Position numbers and translations under genes: made by a program
Part shown: positions 50,405 to 58,717 of the stretch, piece after piece
Position numbering within the stretch: the first letter of the stretch is position 1
How the letters are laid out: every line of letters begins with the position of its first letter
Assembly (NCBI GenBank): GCA_911810475.1
Contig: OU461276.1
Span: 312,823-376,822, forward strand
Length of the DNA stretch: 64,000 bases
DNA from: Candidatus Celerinatantimonas neptuna
GTDB taxonomy: Bacteria > Pseudomonadota > Gammaproteobacteria > Enterobacterales > Celerinatantimonadaceae
Direction of reading: 5' to 3'
The notes under the pieces: model-generated
Databases searched by the model: none
What the model saw: the letters and a program-made list of their open reading frames with translations, nothing else
Told to the model about the DNA's origin: nothing

Positions 50405-53245
50405 TTAGAAATTCAACCCGGGAGTCTTGTCAAACTCACCATTATGTTCCAGGTAATGGTGACCAATGGCTTTAAGATAATCTATCCAGACTGCTTTGCC
50501 CTGAGCATAGCGTTCCATACAAAGACGCTCATCTTCACATGAAAAAGCCAGTCGAGTAAGATACGTCAGACAATAATTCATCGAGCCGCGCATCAACACA
50601 AAAAATAGAGAGTGGGTATTCTGTACTGACTGACCTAAAACAGCCATTTGCTGGGCCTGTTGATCCAAGACCGCCTGCCAGGTTTCACAAGGCGCCTCAA
50701 GCAACTTCACTAACTTATCCAGATAAGGTGAAAACTGTGAATCATCAAGCCAGTCATCAAGACATTTAGCGATTTCATCACTATTTGTATCGTATACTTC
50801 ATCAAGTAACCACTGACGAAACGCATTTTTATCCAGCAAATCATTAAGAATTAATAGCTGCTCTAATTTAAGTGATGCAGTTCCCTGAATAAACGCCCCA
50901 TCACTGGTGTTATAGCAATCCGCATCCGTATATTCAGCTAATGTTTTCGTAATGATCTCAGCTGAGAATTTAAATTCATACTTGGTAAACACATAATCAT
51001 CAAAATTACCAGGAACCCGAACACCAACGCCATGACGAGAATAATCATAAATTTCCTCGCCATCTTTCTCCTTGAAATAAGCCGACTGCTGACTATGATG
51101 ATAGCGGGGATCTTTAAAACCTAAATCCACACCAAACAGATAAATCTGTTTAAACCCTAAAGCAAGCGCATAAGAAACCGCGCAATTTGAAACGGTCGGA
51201 TAAGAATACAAAATATCCTGATATAAACCTGCTTTGGGGTTTGCCAGCAAATGCGCCAGTGTCGCGGCTTCCCCCCGCTTAAAGCATAAAAGAGTTTGTC
51301 GGAACAGGTCTGAGACATCAGGATGAACACCATTAACAGTTAGCAGATCAATCTGCTTAAGCCAGTCTCGATCCGGAACCTGACATATCCAGTGAAAGGT
51401 CGAACGTGTTTGCTCAACTTCAGCATGAAAATCAGGTTTAATCCCATACTGGTACAATGCTTTTAAGCTGGTTCCACAAGAAATAATAATGGCACGATCC
51501 TGATACTCGCGTAACATATCAACAGAAGCATCTAACGATGGGCCATTTCCGACTAAAAAAACCGGAATATCTGCTATCTTCCGTTTAAATTCAAAAGAAC
51601 GTTCTTTCAACAAATAAGGACAACGATCAGCAAATGATGCGCGCGTATGAGTCAGGTTATAAAACGCATGGTCATAATACTCACTGATATTTAGTAATAT
51701 TTTAAAATGTTCACGGGTATGACGAATATGCTGATCAAAGGCACGTTGATAATAACTAATGTAGAAAAACGTATACGATAGAATATGGATCCCACTATAG
51801 TTAAGGCGATTTAAAATATCCTCAACCATATGTTCGCCATTATCACCGATGTTCAGATAAAGATTAGCACCACGTTGATCTAATTTTGAGAGGATCTCAC
51901 GCCAATCAATCAATAATAACGAAGCAAAGAAGTAATCATTATTAGGTTCATAAACAATCAGGTTATCAACGTCATGACCATTCGCCAATAACTCTAACGG
52001 ATACCCCAAACCACAACCATACACTAAAAAAGAAGGTAACTTTTTAGGTAACTGATGGAAACTCTCTTGAGGCAGATCTTGAACTAATTCCTTAAGCTGA
52101 TCTGAATATTGGTAATGTAAATAAGGGCTTGCCTTACGAGCTCCTCCCCGGGCATCTAACGTTTCTAACTTCGGATGCGAGCCATAATAATTGAAATACT
52201 CCAAACTCTCTGCCCGACCATCATCCTGAAACAGTGTAACTCCCTGTTCTAAATCCAGTAAATTGAAAACATCCGCCCCACTTCGGAACAACAGCCAGCG
52301 AACCGGCTCATATTCTGTGAAAGAGTCAGCAATATCGTTCAGATATTGATGAAAAGCCTGTAAATTGTCAGCCAGTTTAGATGAAAAATCAGCACCATCC
52401 ACCTGAGCGCCAATATAATGCCCTAATGAGAAAGCAAATTCATAAGCTCTGTCTTCGTCAATATTCAACGAAGCTAACATCGTTAATTTTTGCCAGCTCA
52501 CACGCCCTAATGCCAGCCCCATTTCAATTCGATTGAAGATAGCATGCTGATAGTGTCGATAGAGATAAAATTGAGCACTACTTTGCTCTTCTAGCCAGCG
52601 CTGGAGCATCGGGAGGTAATCAATACCCTGAATATCGGACAAAATAGTAAACTGAATTTCATAAGACTGACAATACGAAATAAAGGCTTGCCACTGAGCC
52701 GTTAGTAAAGAAACTTTTAATAAATCAAGTTGAGGTTCAACAAGTAAAATCGAATGCCAGCGTCCGCATTGCGCAAGCGGCAATAAATGATGCCCCAGGC
52801 TACAGCCCAAAATAACTAAAGAGCTTGTTTCTAACGAATCCTTAAGCGGCTGATAACGTTGCTCGATTCCGGGCAAAATTTCTTCTAGTAAAGCCCCTGA
52901 TTTTTTTTGCGGGTGAATCAGTGGATATTCCCGGTCCTTCTCAATGCATAATGCCTGAGATTTAAAATCGGTCACCTGCCTGGCCACTTGTTCGGCAGGG
53001 GCAACAGAATACAGAGCCCTTCCTAAATCAACCTGCATAACATTGATGTATTTTTGACGCGTAACAAATGGAGAAAAATGAACGGAATGATGCTGATGTA
53101 GACGCTTAGCTAAAGCTGCATCATATTGGCTTAACGCAATGAAATTTTCATCATTACGTTTAAGCATAAAAGGAGCTAATTGAGCTTCATTCGCCTGTTG
53201 GCGATCTTCATCATGAGATAATTGATAATCGATTGAATTAAGCAT
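50405..53245 (-). CDS. Maf-type flagellin glycosyltransferase (DUF115), long form
   Basis: Motility accessory factor family: transfers nonulosonic sugars such as pseudaminic acid to flagellin in the cytoplasm. The DUF115/MptE-like core lies at about 555-760 with VGNGPSLDASVDML (565-578). At 946 residues it is longer than the common 600-750. The N-terminal half appears to contain two related Rossmann-like units, one with GCSLG (147-151) and VEP (169-171), the other with GCGLG (410-414) and YEP (432-434). It is last in flaG-fliD-fliS-fliT-like-maf and adjacent to pseBC, which supports a role in flagellin glycosylation. Confidence 0.88.
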   Translation of the reverse strand: MLNSIDYQLSHDEDRQQANEAQLAPFMLKRNDENFIALSQYDAALAKRLHQHHSVHFSPFVTRQKYINVMQVDLGRALYSVAPAEQVARQVTDFKSQALCIEKDREYPLIHPQKKSGALLEEILPGIEQRYQPLKDSLETSSLVILGCSLGHHLLPLAQCGRWHSILLVEPQLDLLKVSLLTAQWQAFISYCQSYEIQFTILSDIQGIDYLPMLQRWLEEQSSAQFYLYRHYQHAIFNRIEMGLALGRVSWQKLTMLASLNIDEDRAYEFAFSLGHYIGAQVDGADFSSKLADNLQAFHQYLNDIADSFTEYEPVRWLLFRSGADVFNLLDLEQGVTLFQDDGRAESLEYFNYYGSHPKLETLDARGGARKASPYLHYQYSDQLKELVQDLPQESFHQLPKKLPSFLVYGCGLGYPLELLANGHDVDNLIVYEPNNDYFFASLLLIDWREILSKLDQRGANLYLNIGDNGEHMVEDILNRLNYSGIHILSYTFFYISYYQRAFDQHIRHTREHFKILLNISEYYDHAFYNLTHTRASFADRCPYLLKERSFEFKRKIADIPVFLVGNGPSLDASVDMLREYQDRAIIISCGTSLKALYQYGIKPDFHAEVEQTRSTFHWICQVPDRDWLKQIDLLTVNGVHPDVSDLFRQTLLCFKRGEAATLAHLLANPKAGLYQDILYSYPTVSNCAVSYALALGFKQIYLFGVDLGFKDPRYHHSQQSAYFKEKDGEEIYDYSRHGVGVRVPGNFDDYVFTKYEFKFSAEIITKTLAEYTDADCYNTSDGAFIQGTASLKLEQLLILNDLLDKNAFRQWLLDEVYDTNSDEIAKCLDDWLDDSQFSPYLDKLVKLLEAPCETWQAVLDQQAQQMAVLGQSVQNTHSLFFVLMRGSMNYCLTYLTRLAFSCEDERLCMERYAQGKAVWIDYLKAIGHHYLEHNGEFDKTPGLNF

Positions 53246-53254
53246 GTACGTTCT

Positions 53255-53551
53255 TTAACGTTGCGGATTGTAGGTTTTAGCCAATCTTTGGGTTTGACTG
53301 ATCACACCCATTTCCTGTTCAATCTGCTCTTTAGCCTGAGAAAATGTCAAATAAACCTGCTGAAGTTTATCATAACGTGCCTGCAATACTATTGATTGCT
53401 CACCAACCTGCTCAACCAACAACTGCATTATCTGCTGGTGTTCTGTTAGCAACGAATGAAACGCTTCAACATCAACTGAGGAATCCATTAATTCAAGAAT
53501 TTCCTGCAGCAGTTGATCAGATCGTGTAATTAGCTGATCAACATTCTTCAT
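53255..53551 (-). CDS. FliT/FlaI-like flagellar chaperone
   Basis: A 98-residue helical, Gln/Glu-rich protein directly after fliS (3 bp) and before maf. Size, helical composition and position match FliT-type export chaperones for FliD, or the vibrio FlaI protein. The sequence itself is too variable to prove it, so the call rests mainly on context. Confidence 0.6.
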   Translation of the reverse strand: MKNVDQLITRSDQLLQEILELMDSSVDVEAFHSLLTEHQQIMQLLVEQVGEQSIVLQARYDKLQQVYLTFSQAKEQIEQEMGVISQTQRLAKTYNPQR

Positions 53552-53554
53552 ATA

Positions 53555-53974
53555 TTAAGAAGCAACACTACGTTGCTGATAGGCTTCTTGTTTTGCAGAC
53601 TCAGGGATTTGATCCCAAGCCGATTTAATAGGTAAAAACACATCGATCACATCTGCAATCTGCTGGGAATTATTCGTCACAGATGCTTCAGCAAGCTGAT
53701 CCAACATAAATGAATATAAGTCATTCAAAGTTGATGATATTTCACCACCGGCTTCATGATCCAAGGTATTACGAAGCGATGTAATAATAGCCGTTGCTTT
53801 AGCAATTGGTTTCGCTTTATTCGCTAAATCATGACGTTCCATACACCCTTTAGCAATTGCCAGATTTTCCAGAGCCGACTGCATTAAAAGCTGAGTAATT
53901 TTATGGGGATCGGCAGTTGCAACCTGATCCTTGATACCAACCTGACGATACTGATGAATAGCTTTTTTATACAT
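53555..53974 (-). CDS. fliS: Flagellin export chaperone FliS
   Basis: Binds flagellin C-termini in the cytoplasm to prevent early polymerisation and deliver them to FlhA. The 139-residue four-helix protein has the family start MYKKAIHQYRQ, ADPHKITQLLMQSALENLAIAKGCM, and EISSTLNDLYSFMLDQL. ATG at 53974 is preferred to an upstream TTG, with GAGAGA 8 nt before it. It lies 21 bp after fliD. Confidence 0.93.
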   Translation of the reverse strand: MYKKAIHQYRQVGIKDQVATADPHKITQLLMQSALENLAIAKGCMERHDLANKAKPIAKATAIITSLRNTLDHEAGGEISSTLNDLYSFMLDQLAEASVTNNSQQIADVIDVFLPIKSAWDQIPESAKQEAYQQRSVAS

Positions 53975-53995
53975 AATTACATCTCTCAACTCATG

Positions 53996-55495
53996 TTAAC
54001 CCAGATGGCTTTGAACATAACTCATCTGTTCCTTCAGCCCGCCCATAGTTTGATCAAAGGCCGTATATTTTTCCCTGAGGGTTTTTTTATACTGGGCCAT
54101 CCGATTATCTAGCGCTGTCTGATCTTCACCGACTTGCTTAAGTTGCCCCTGTACAGAATTTTCGCGATGAGCCAAAATTCCGCCGGTTTGCTCATAACCT
54201 TTCACAAATCGCATAAAGCGGTCAGCCACTCCACCTTTTTTAGATGCAAAAAACTGGCCAACTCCATTCAAATCACTACTTAATTTCTGACGCAACTTAT
54301 CATCATCAACAGAAAGCTTTCCCTGTCTGTCCATTTTGATACCTACGCCATATAAAGTCTGAACACGACCAGGTTGTTCCGGATCCCGAAAACCAGCAGA
54401 AGCCAGACGCCCTAATGCAAACCGCATGGTCCGCAACATTGCATCGCCACTTAAAGGTTTATGATGGGTATTATCCGCCCCTTTCTCTACTTTTTCTGGC
54501 TTACTGTATTTATCAATTTGAGTGATAACTTTATTGTAAGCATCAACAAACTGATGAACATTTTTAACCGCAGCATCAACGTCAGGTTTGACCTGTAGAT
54601 GACTTGTTGAATCTGTGACTTTTTTGACCGTCAGATTAATCCCGGAAATTACATTCTTAAACTGATTGGTATCACTAGTTGCTTTTAGCCCATTCACCAT
54701 GGCCACAGCCCCAGATGATGTTTTCGTTGTTTCAAGATTAGAAACGAAATCTTTGAGCTGAGAATTCTCCGTTGTCACAACCAAATCATTTGGATTTCCG
54801 TTACTGGAATCACCATCATCATCTGTACCCGATTTTGAACTATCTAAAACCAAATGTGTTCCGTTTTGCGAGTTAATCAAATTCGCTGTCACACCAAAAT
54901 TATTGGTAGTCTCATTAATTTTTCGACGCAGTTGCTCAACTGTCATGCCTGCTGTGACATCAACTGCAAATGATTTTTTCTTACTTCCTTCCCCCGCCTG
55001 GAACGTTAACTTTCCAGCCTGTTTAGAAATAACTGTAGCACCAGATTTATAGACATCACGAGAAGTCAAACGAGAACCAGATGCAAGTTGTAATACTTTT
55101 ATATCATACGCACCATCAACAGCCTGCTTAGATAAAGAAACTGAAAATGGCTCATCTTTTGGAGCTGGCGCTTTACTAGCCGATGATTTATCTTGGGAAT
55201 CCGACTTTTTAGTCGAATCAGTAGAAGTCGACGAAGAAGATTGCCCCACGATCTGACCATCAATCATGGCCATGCGGGGCAAAAAGCGCTGGGAATCCTG
55301 AGCCTTATCTAAAGTATTGCGAAATCCACTCAGAGCTGATTTCACACTACCAACCGCAGACAAAGTTACATTTAACGTTTCCTTACGCTTTATCAGTCTA
55401 TCTTCCTGAGGTTTACGTTCGGCGCTCACATAGGCCTTCATGAGCGACTCAAGATCAAGCCCACTACCTATACCTGCAGCAGTCATTCCGGCCAT
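53996..55495 (-). CDS. fliD: Flagellar filament cap FliD
   Basis: Pentameric cap (HAP2) under which flagellin subunits fold at the filament tip. The 499-residue protein starts GIGSGLDLESLMKAYVSAER, has the Ser/Lys-rich insert and domains with SGINLTVKKVTD and HQFVDAYNKVITQI, and ends with a coiled C-terminus (ENSVQGQLKQVGEDQTALDNR). The leader CTTAGGAGTAATTATG shares the CTTAGGAG core with the flagellin leader targeted by the proposed RNA at 57180-57362. Confidence 0.95.
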   Translation of the reverse strand: MAGMTAAGIGSGLDLESLMKAYVSAERKPQEDRLIKRKETLNVTLSAVGSVKSALSGFRNTLDKAQDSQRFLPRMAMIDGQIVGQSSSSTSTDSTKKSDSQDKSSASKAPAPKDEPFSVSLSKQAVDGAYDIKVLQLASGSRLTSRDVYKSGATVISKQAGKLTFQAGEGSKKKSFAVDVTAGMTVEQLRRKINETTNNFGVTANLINSQNGTHLVLDSSKSGTDDDGDSSNGNPNDLVVTTENSQLKDFVSNLETTKTSSGAVAMVNGLKATSDTNQFKNVISGINLTVKKVTDSTSHLQVKPDVDAAVKNVHQFVDAYNKVITQIDKYSKPEKVEKGADNTHHKPLSGDAMLRTMRFALGRLASAGFRDPEQPGRVQTLYGVGIKMDRQGKLSVDDDKLRQKLSSDLNGVGQFFASKKGGVADRFMRFVKGYEQTGGILAHRENSVQGQLKQVGEDQTALDNRMAQYKKTLREKYTAFDQTMGGLKEQMSYVQSHLG

Positions 55496-55516
55496 AATTA
55501 CTCCTAAGCTAAACCT

Positions 55517-55906
55517 CTAGACTAACTGATCAACGAACAGTCCCGCCTGATCAGTTGCATTCTGATACTCTTTCAGTCTAGCGGATATATCCCGAAGTTC
55601 CTGAGATGGTATTTCCCGAATCACTTCATTCGTTTTGGTGTTATAGATAGACGTTACCATCTCACCATCTTTTTTATCCACTTTAAACCGAACTGCGGTA
55701 GACTGTGTCTCCAGAATTTGATTCGCAGCATTGACAATGTTACTCACATCTTTATCAGACAACGGTATTTGCTGCCTCGCGTCACGAGAGCTATGCATTT
55801 CCTGCGCCATTTTACCTTGCGCAGGGGTATTAGCAGACTCTCGTGGCTGTTGATGAGGTATCGATGACATACTGTTCGTCATGACTGAATCAATATCATT
55901 TGACAT
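55517..55906 (-). CDS. flaG: Flagellar protein FlaG
   Basis: Small protein next to fliD that influences filament length in polar flagella. From the ATG at 55906 (GGGAGG 7 nt upstream) it has 129 residues: a variable N-terminus, then the FlaG domain (STAVRFKVDKKDGEMVTSIYN, REIPSQELRDISARLKEY). It lies 60 bp downstream of the first flagellin gene, separated by a 10-bp hairpin. Confidence 0.92.
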   Translation of the reverse strand: MSNDIDSVMTNSMSSIPHQQPRESANTPAQGKMAQEMHSSRDARQQIPLSDKDVSNIVNAANQILETQSTAVRFKVDKKDGEMVTSIYNTKTNEVIREIPSQELRDISARLKEYQNATDQAGLFVDQLV

Positions 55907-55926
55907 ATTCCAGCCTCCCAATCATC

Positions 55927-55954
55927 CTCTGACAATTATAAAACATTGTCAGAG
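55927..55954 (-). other. Hairpin between flagellin and flaG
   Basis: A perfect 10-bp stem CTCTGACAAT/ATTGTCAGAG with an 8-nt AT-rich loop starts just after the flagellin stop. No T-run follows, so it is more likely an RNA stability or processing element than a full terminator. Confidence 0.7.
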
Positions 55955-55966
55955 AACCTTTCATCA

Positions 55967-56794
55967 CTAGATCAGAGCCAATGCAGCTTGAGGGCGCTGA
56001 TTCGCCTGAGCCAGAATAGAGGTACTAGTCTGCTGCAAAATTTTCGCCTTAGTCAACTGGGCGGTTTCTTTTGCAAAATCAGTATCCCGAATACGAGAAC
56101 GGGCACCCGTAACATTTTCAGAAACATTGGTTAAGTTTCGAATTGTTGAATCGAATCGGTTTTGAATAGCCCCCAATTTTGCACGTTGACTATCAACAGT
56201 TTTAATTCCGTTATCCAGCAGATTAATCGCTGCACTGGCCTGTCCAACGGACTGAACCGACAGATTGCTTAACCCCAGACCTTTTGCACCCCAACCATTC
56301 GCACGACTGATGTTGACACTGATATTCTGATTTTTACCGGCATTGGCACCGACCAGGAATTTAGCAGAAAATTTACCGTCTAGCAGATTCACGCCACCAA
56401 ACTGAGTGGTTTGAGCTACACGACTCATTTCTGACTTCAGTGATGACACTTCAGCTTGAAGTGCGTTACGGTCATCTGAGTTATTGACACCATCTTGTGA
56501 CTGTACGGCAAGAGTTCGCATACGTTGCATCATGGTGGTTAATTCATCCATTGCACCTTCAGCTGTCTGCGAAACAGAGATACCGTCCTGACCGTTTTTC
56601 ACAGCCCGGTTCAACCCCTGAATTTGAGATGTCATTCGGTTTGAAATCTGCAGACCAGCCGCGTCATCTTTTGCCGAATTAATCCGTAACCCCGAACTTA
56701 ATCGTTGATAAGCAGTATCCAAGCTGTTACTAGAACGAGACAGGTAACGCTGCGCATCCAGAGATGAAACATTAGTATTGACTACTAATCCCAT
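55967..56794 (-). CDS. fliC: Flagellin 1
   Basis: Filament subunit, 275 residues, so a short flagellin with the conserved N-terminal (VVNTNVSSLDAQRYLSRSS, SGLRINSAKDDAAGLQ) and C-terminal (RIRDTDFAKETAQLTKAKIL, ILAQANQRPQ) coiled domains and almost no surface-exposed variable domain. It is about 70% identical by eye to flagellin 2. A 135-nt leader lies between a sigma-28-type promoter (56937-56963) and the ATG, with strong site TTAGGAGG. That site is complementary to the antisense RNA predicted at 57180-57362. Confidence 0.97.
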   Translation of the reverse strand: MGLVVNTNVSSLDAQRYLSRSSNSLDTAYQRLSSGLRINSAKDDAAGLQISNRMTSQIQGLNRAVKNGQDGISVSQTAEGAMDELTTMMQRMRTLAVQSQDGVNNSDDRNALQAEVSSLKSEMSRVAQTTQFGGVNLLDGKFSAKFLVGANAGKNQNISVNISRANGWGAKGLGLSNLSVQSVGQASAAINLLDNGIKTVDSQRAKLGAIQNRFDSTIRNLTNVSENVTGARSRIRDTDFAKETAQLTKAKILQQTSTSILAQANQRPQAALALI

Positions 56795-56797
56795 AGT

Positions 56798-56896
56798 TTG
56801 AGCCTCCTAAGATATAACTGCCCCGCTTGAACAGGTCGAGACAGCCTAAAATCTGGAATGATTGTTGAACCCTTAAGGATTGAACCGATCCGTAAG
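56798..56896 (-). promoter_or_regulatory. Structured leader of flagellin 1
   Basis: Within the 5' untranslated region, a hairpin (56872-56896, CTTA-GGAT stem) exposes the loop sequence around GGTTCAATCC on the mRNA. The ribosome site lies at 56798-56812. Both blocks recur in the same order at 57291-57347, behind flagellin 2, indicating a duplicated leader. Confidence 0.6.
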
Positions 56897-56936
56897 ACAA
56901 TCGTTCCATCGTTGAAGTTTTTAATCTTCAGCTCTT

Positions 56937-56963
56937 ATAACGGCACCTAAGCGGCAACCTTTA
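56937..56963 (-). promoter_or_regulatory. Sigma-28-type promoter of flagellin 1
   Basis: The minus strand reads TAAAGGTT-N11-GCCGTTAT against the consensus TAAAGTTT-N11-GCCGATAA: 7 of 8 and 6 of 8 matches with exact spacing. FliA encoded in this window should use it. Confidence 0.7.
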
Positions 56964-57152
56964 GGATTATTTTAATAAATGAGGAAAGTTTTTGCCGCAT
57001 CGATAACAGATAGAAAAAATATTTCCAGAGTCATTAAGCCAATAACTCGACAAATTATCTGCGATGCGCCTTTTAAAGCAGTCTATATTATAGAGGTGAA
57101 ACAATATTTGACCGGAATGAGTTCTTACCAGCGTCAAAAAATTTTCTAAAAA

Positions 57153-57170
57153 TTGGCACGGAACCTGCTT
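57153..57170 (+). promoter_or_regulatory. Sigma-54 promoter on the plus strand between the flagellin genes
   Basis: TTGGCACG-GAAC-CTGCTT matches the consensus TTGGCACG-N4-TTGCTT at all but one defined position, with exact GG/GC spacing. It points away from flagellin 1 and against flagellin 2, where no plus-strand gene exists, so it most likely makes a noncoding RNA starting near 57180. Confidence 0.75.
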
Positions 57171-57199
57171 TATAAAATGCGAGCAGTCTGAACCGCTGC

Positions 57200-57225
57200 A
57201 AAAAAAGGCCAGGGGACACCTGGCC
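57200..57225 (-). terminator. Intrinsic terminator of flagellin 2
   Basis: On the minus strand the stem GGCCAGG/CCTGGCC is followed by seven T. It lies about 140 nt after the flagellin 2 stop, so the mRNA has an unusually long 3' untranslated region containing an orphan ribosome-site sequence. Confidence 0.85.
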
Positions 57226-57330
57226 AAATCGCTCGATATGATAGGAGATTAAGAGCGAAACCAATATGCGCTTATGTTTTATTTTAGGAATTGAGCCTCC
57301 TAAGAGTCTAACTGCGCGAAAACCTCCTAC

Positions 57331-57362
57331 GGACGGTGGATTGAACCCCACCGTCCTTTTTT
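57331..57362 (+). terminator. Plus-strand intrinsic terminator ending the candidate RNA
   Basis: A perfect 9-bp stem GGACGGTGG/CCACCGTCC with 8-nt loop ATTGAACC is followed by six T on the plus strand. On the minus strand no T-run follows, so the orientation is plus, opposite to the flagellin genes. Confidence 0.85.
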
Positions 57363-57363
57363 A

Positions 57364-58194
57364 TTACCCCAACAACGATAATGCTGCTTGTGGTCGCTGA
57401 TTGGCCTGAGCCAAAATTGTAGTCGCTGTCTTCTGAATAATCCGGTTTTTAGTCAGATTCGCAGTTTCTTTCGCATAATCTGTATCCCGAATACGTGAAC
57501 GAGCTTCTGTGACATTCGATGAAATATTTGATAAGTTTCGAATAGTTGACTGGAACCTGTTCTGAACCGCACCTAATTTTGCGCGTTGAGAATCGACCGT
57601 TTTAATTGCATCATCCACCCGACCTAATGCGGCTGAAGCCTGTGAAACAGTATTTACACTCAGATCTCCCAAGCCTAAACCACTTGTTCCCCATCCTCCG
57701 GATTTTTGAATATTAACGCTAATATTTTGCTGTTCTCCAGCGTTAGCGCCAACCAAAAACTTAGCAGAGAATTTACCATTTAATATATTGACTCCACCAA
57801 ACTGGGTGGTTTGGGCAATACGGCTCATCTCAGTTTTTAATTGAGACACTTCAGACTGCAATGCATTTCGGTCATCAGTATTATTGACACCATCTTGTGA
57901 CTGAATTGCCAATGTCCGGATACGTTGTAATGAAGTAGTGATTTCATCCATTGCCCCTTCTGCAGTCTGAGAAATAGATATCCCATCCTGAGCATTCATG
58001 GTAGCTCGGTTAAGCCCTTGAATCTGAGAGGTCATTCGGTTTGAAATCTGTAAGCCTGCTGCATCGTCTTTTGCCGAATTAATCCTAAAGCCAGAAGACA
58101 ATCGTTGAAATGACGTATTTAACGCATTGCTGGACTTGCTCAACTGACGCTGGGCATTTAATGACGATATATTCGTATTGACATAAAGTGCCAT
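57364..58194 (-). CDS. fliC: Flagellin 2
   Basis: Second filament subunit, 276 residues, with the same short-flagellin architecture as its neighbour (VNTNISSLNAQRQLSKSS at the N-terminus, RIRDTDYAKETANLTKNRII and ANQRPQAALSLLG at the C-terminus). The pair probably arose by tandem duplication. The leader is short (AGGAGA before the ATG) and unlike that of flagellin 1. A sigma-28-like -10 lies 34 nt upstream. The 3' untranslated region overlaps the candidate antisense RNA. Confidence 0.97.
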   Translation of the reverse strand: MALYVNTNISSLNAQRQLSKSSNALNTSFQRLSSGFRINSAKDDAAGLQISNRMTSQIQGLNRATMNAQDGISISQTAEGAMDEITTSLQRIRTLAIQSQDGVNNTDDRNALQSEVSQLKTEMSRIAQTTQFGGVNILNGKFSAKFLVGANAGEQQNISVNIQKSGGWGTSGLGLGDLSVNTVSQASAALGRVDDAIKTVDSQRAKLGAVQNRFQSTIRNLSNISSNVTEARSRIRDTDYAKETANLTKNRIIQKTATTILAQANQRPQAALSLLG

Positions 58195-58227
58195 AATTAA
58201 TATCTCCTATCTACAATCTGATCCGCT

Positions 58228-58255
58228 TTATCGGTTTTTATTGGACAGCTTATTT
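58228..58255 (-). promoter_or_regulatory. Sigma-28-like promoter of flagellin 2
   Basis: The minus strand has ACCGATAA as -10 (7 of 8 to GCCGATAA), 34 nt before the start codon. The -35 at the usual 11-nt spacing (AATAAGCT) is weak, so the site may need an activator or be less active than that of flagellin 1. Confidence 0.5.
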
Positions 58256-58717
58256 ATTGCTGACTTACCTTATTTAGCGGCCATGGTGTCGATTCCTTTA
58301 GGATTTTTTTCGCATCTCGAGGAGCCGAACAGTAAAATAAAAAAGCATCTCAATGAGATACTTTATATATCGACACAAAAGGAGAAATCTTAATTATTTT
58401 TTAAGAAAAGAATGGAATAACAAAACAAGAACATCAAAAAATAAAACACAACCCATTGTTTTTATTAAAAAATATTCTTTAAAATCTAATTCAAAAATAT
58501 CATATAGCATAAGTCTTAATATTGACTCACACAATTTTAGACATAATACGCCTGAAAAATCATCTTTTAGTGACTTAATTTATTAACACAAATAGATTAA
58601 TAATTATCGATGAACACGCCTATTTTCAATAGAAAATAAACTTATAAGTTAGAATGGCAAAATATATTTACACAAATCATGTTGAATATATAAATTCAAC
58701 AATACATAAACATCAAA
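58256..58717. other. AT-rich region between flgL and flagellin 2
   Basis: No supported gene. Very AT-rich; a 77-codon plus-strand frame lacks a ribosome site and has biased AT-rich residues. A terminator-like hairpin for the flgKL transcript lies at 58338-58362. Confidence 0.5.
58338..58362 (-). terminator. Probable terminator of the flgK-flgL transcript
   Basis: On the minus strand the stem GTATCTC/GAGATGC (5 solid pairs plus a wobble-flanked end) is followed by TTTTTTATTTTA. It lies about 355 nt after flgL, so an unusually long 3' untranslated region or an earlier unseen stop is implied. Confidence 0.5.

Larger units (their letters stand above)
57180..57362 (+). ncRNA. Candidate sigma-54-dependent antisense/trans-acting RNA of the flagellin locus
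   Basis: Predicted transcript of about 180 nt, bounded by the sigma-54 promoter at 57153-57170 and the intrinsic terminator at 57331-57362. It contains no plausible coding frame. It is fully antisense to the 3' untranslated region of flagellin 2. Nucleotides 57291-57305 (TTGAGCCTCCTAAGA) are the exact complement of the flagellin 1 ribosome site, with a further 7-nt match (TAACTGC, 57309-57315) after a small internal loop. Eight nucleotides (CTCCTAAG) also match the fliD ribosome site. The existence and action of the RNA are inferred. Confidence 0.6.

Noticed and set aside
56967-57351. Two minus-strand ORFs (86 and 87 codons) between the flagellin genes
   Set aside because: They run through two strong hairpins and the sigma-54 site, have no ribosome sites and resemble nothing; the region is better explained as regulatory.
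57180-57362. The candidate RNA as a Qrr-type quorum-sensing RNA
   Set aside because: Qrr RNAs are also sigma-54 dependent, but the conserved Qrr core pairing segment is not present, and the location in the flagellin locus differs.
58353-58586. 77-codon plus-strand ORF between flgL and flagellin 2
   Set aside because: AT-rich chance frame (Lys, Asn, Ser, Ile rich) without ribosome site, starting in a terminator-like hairpin.
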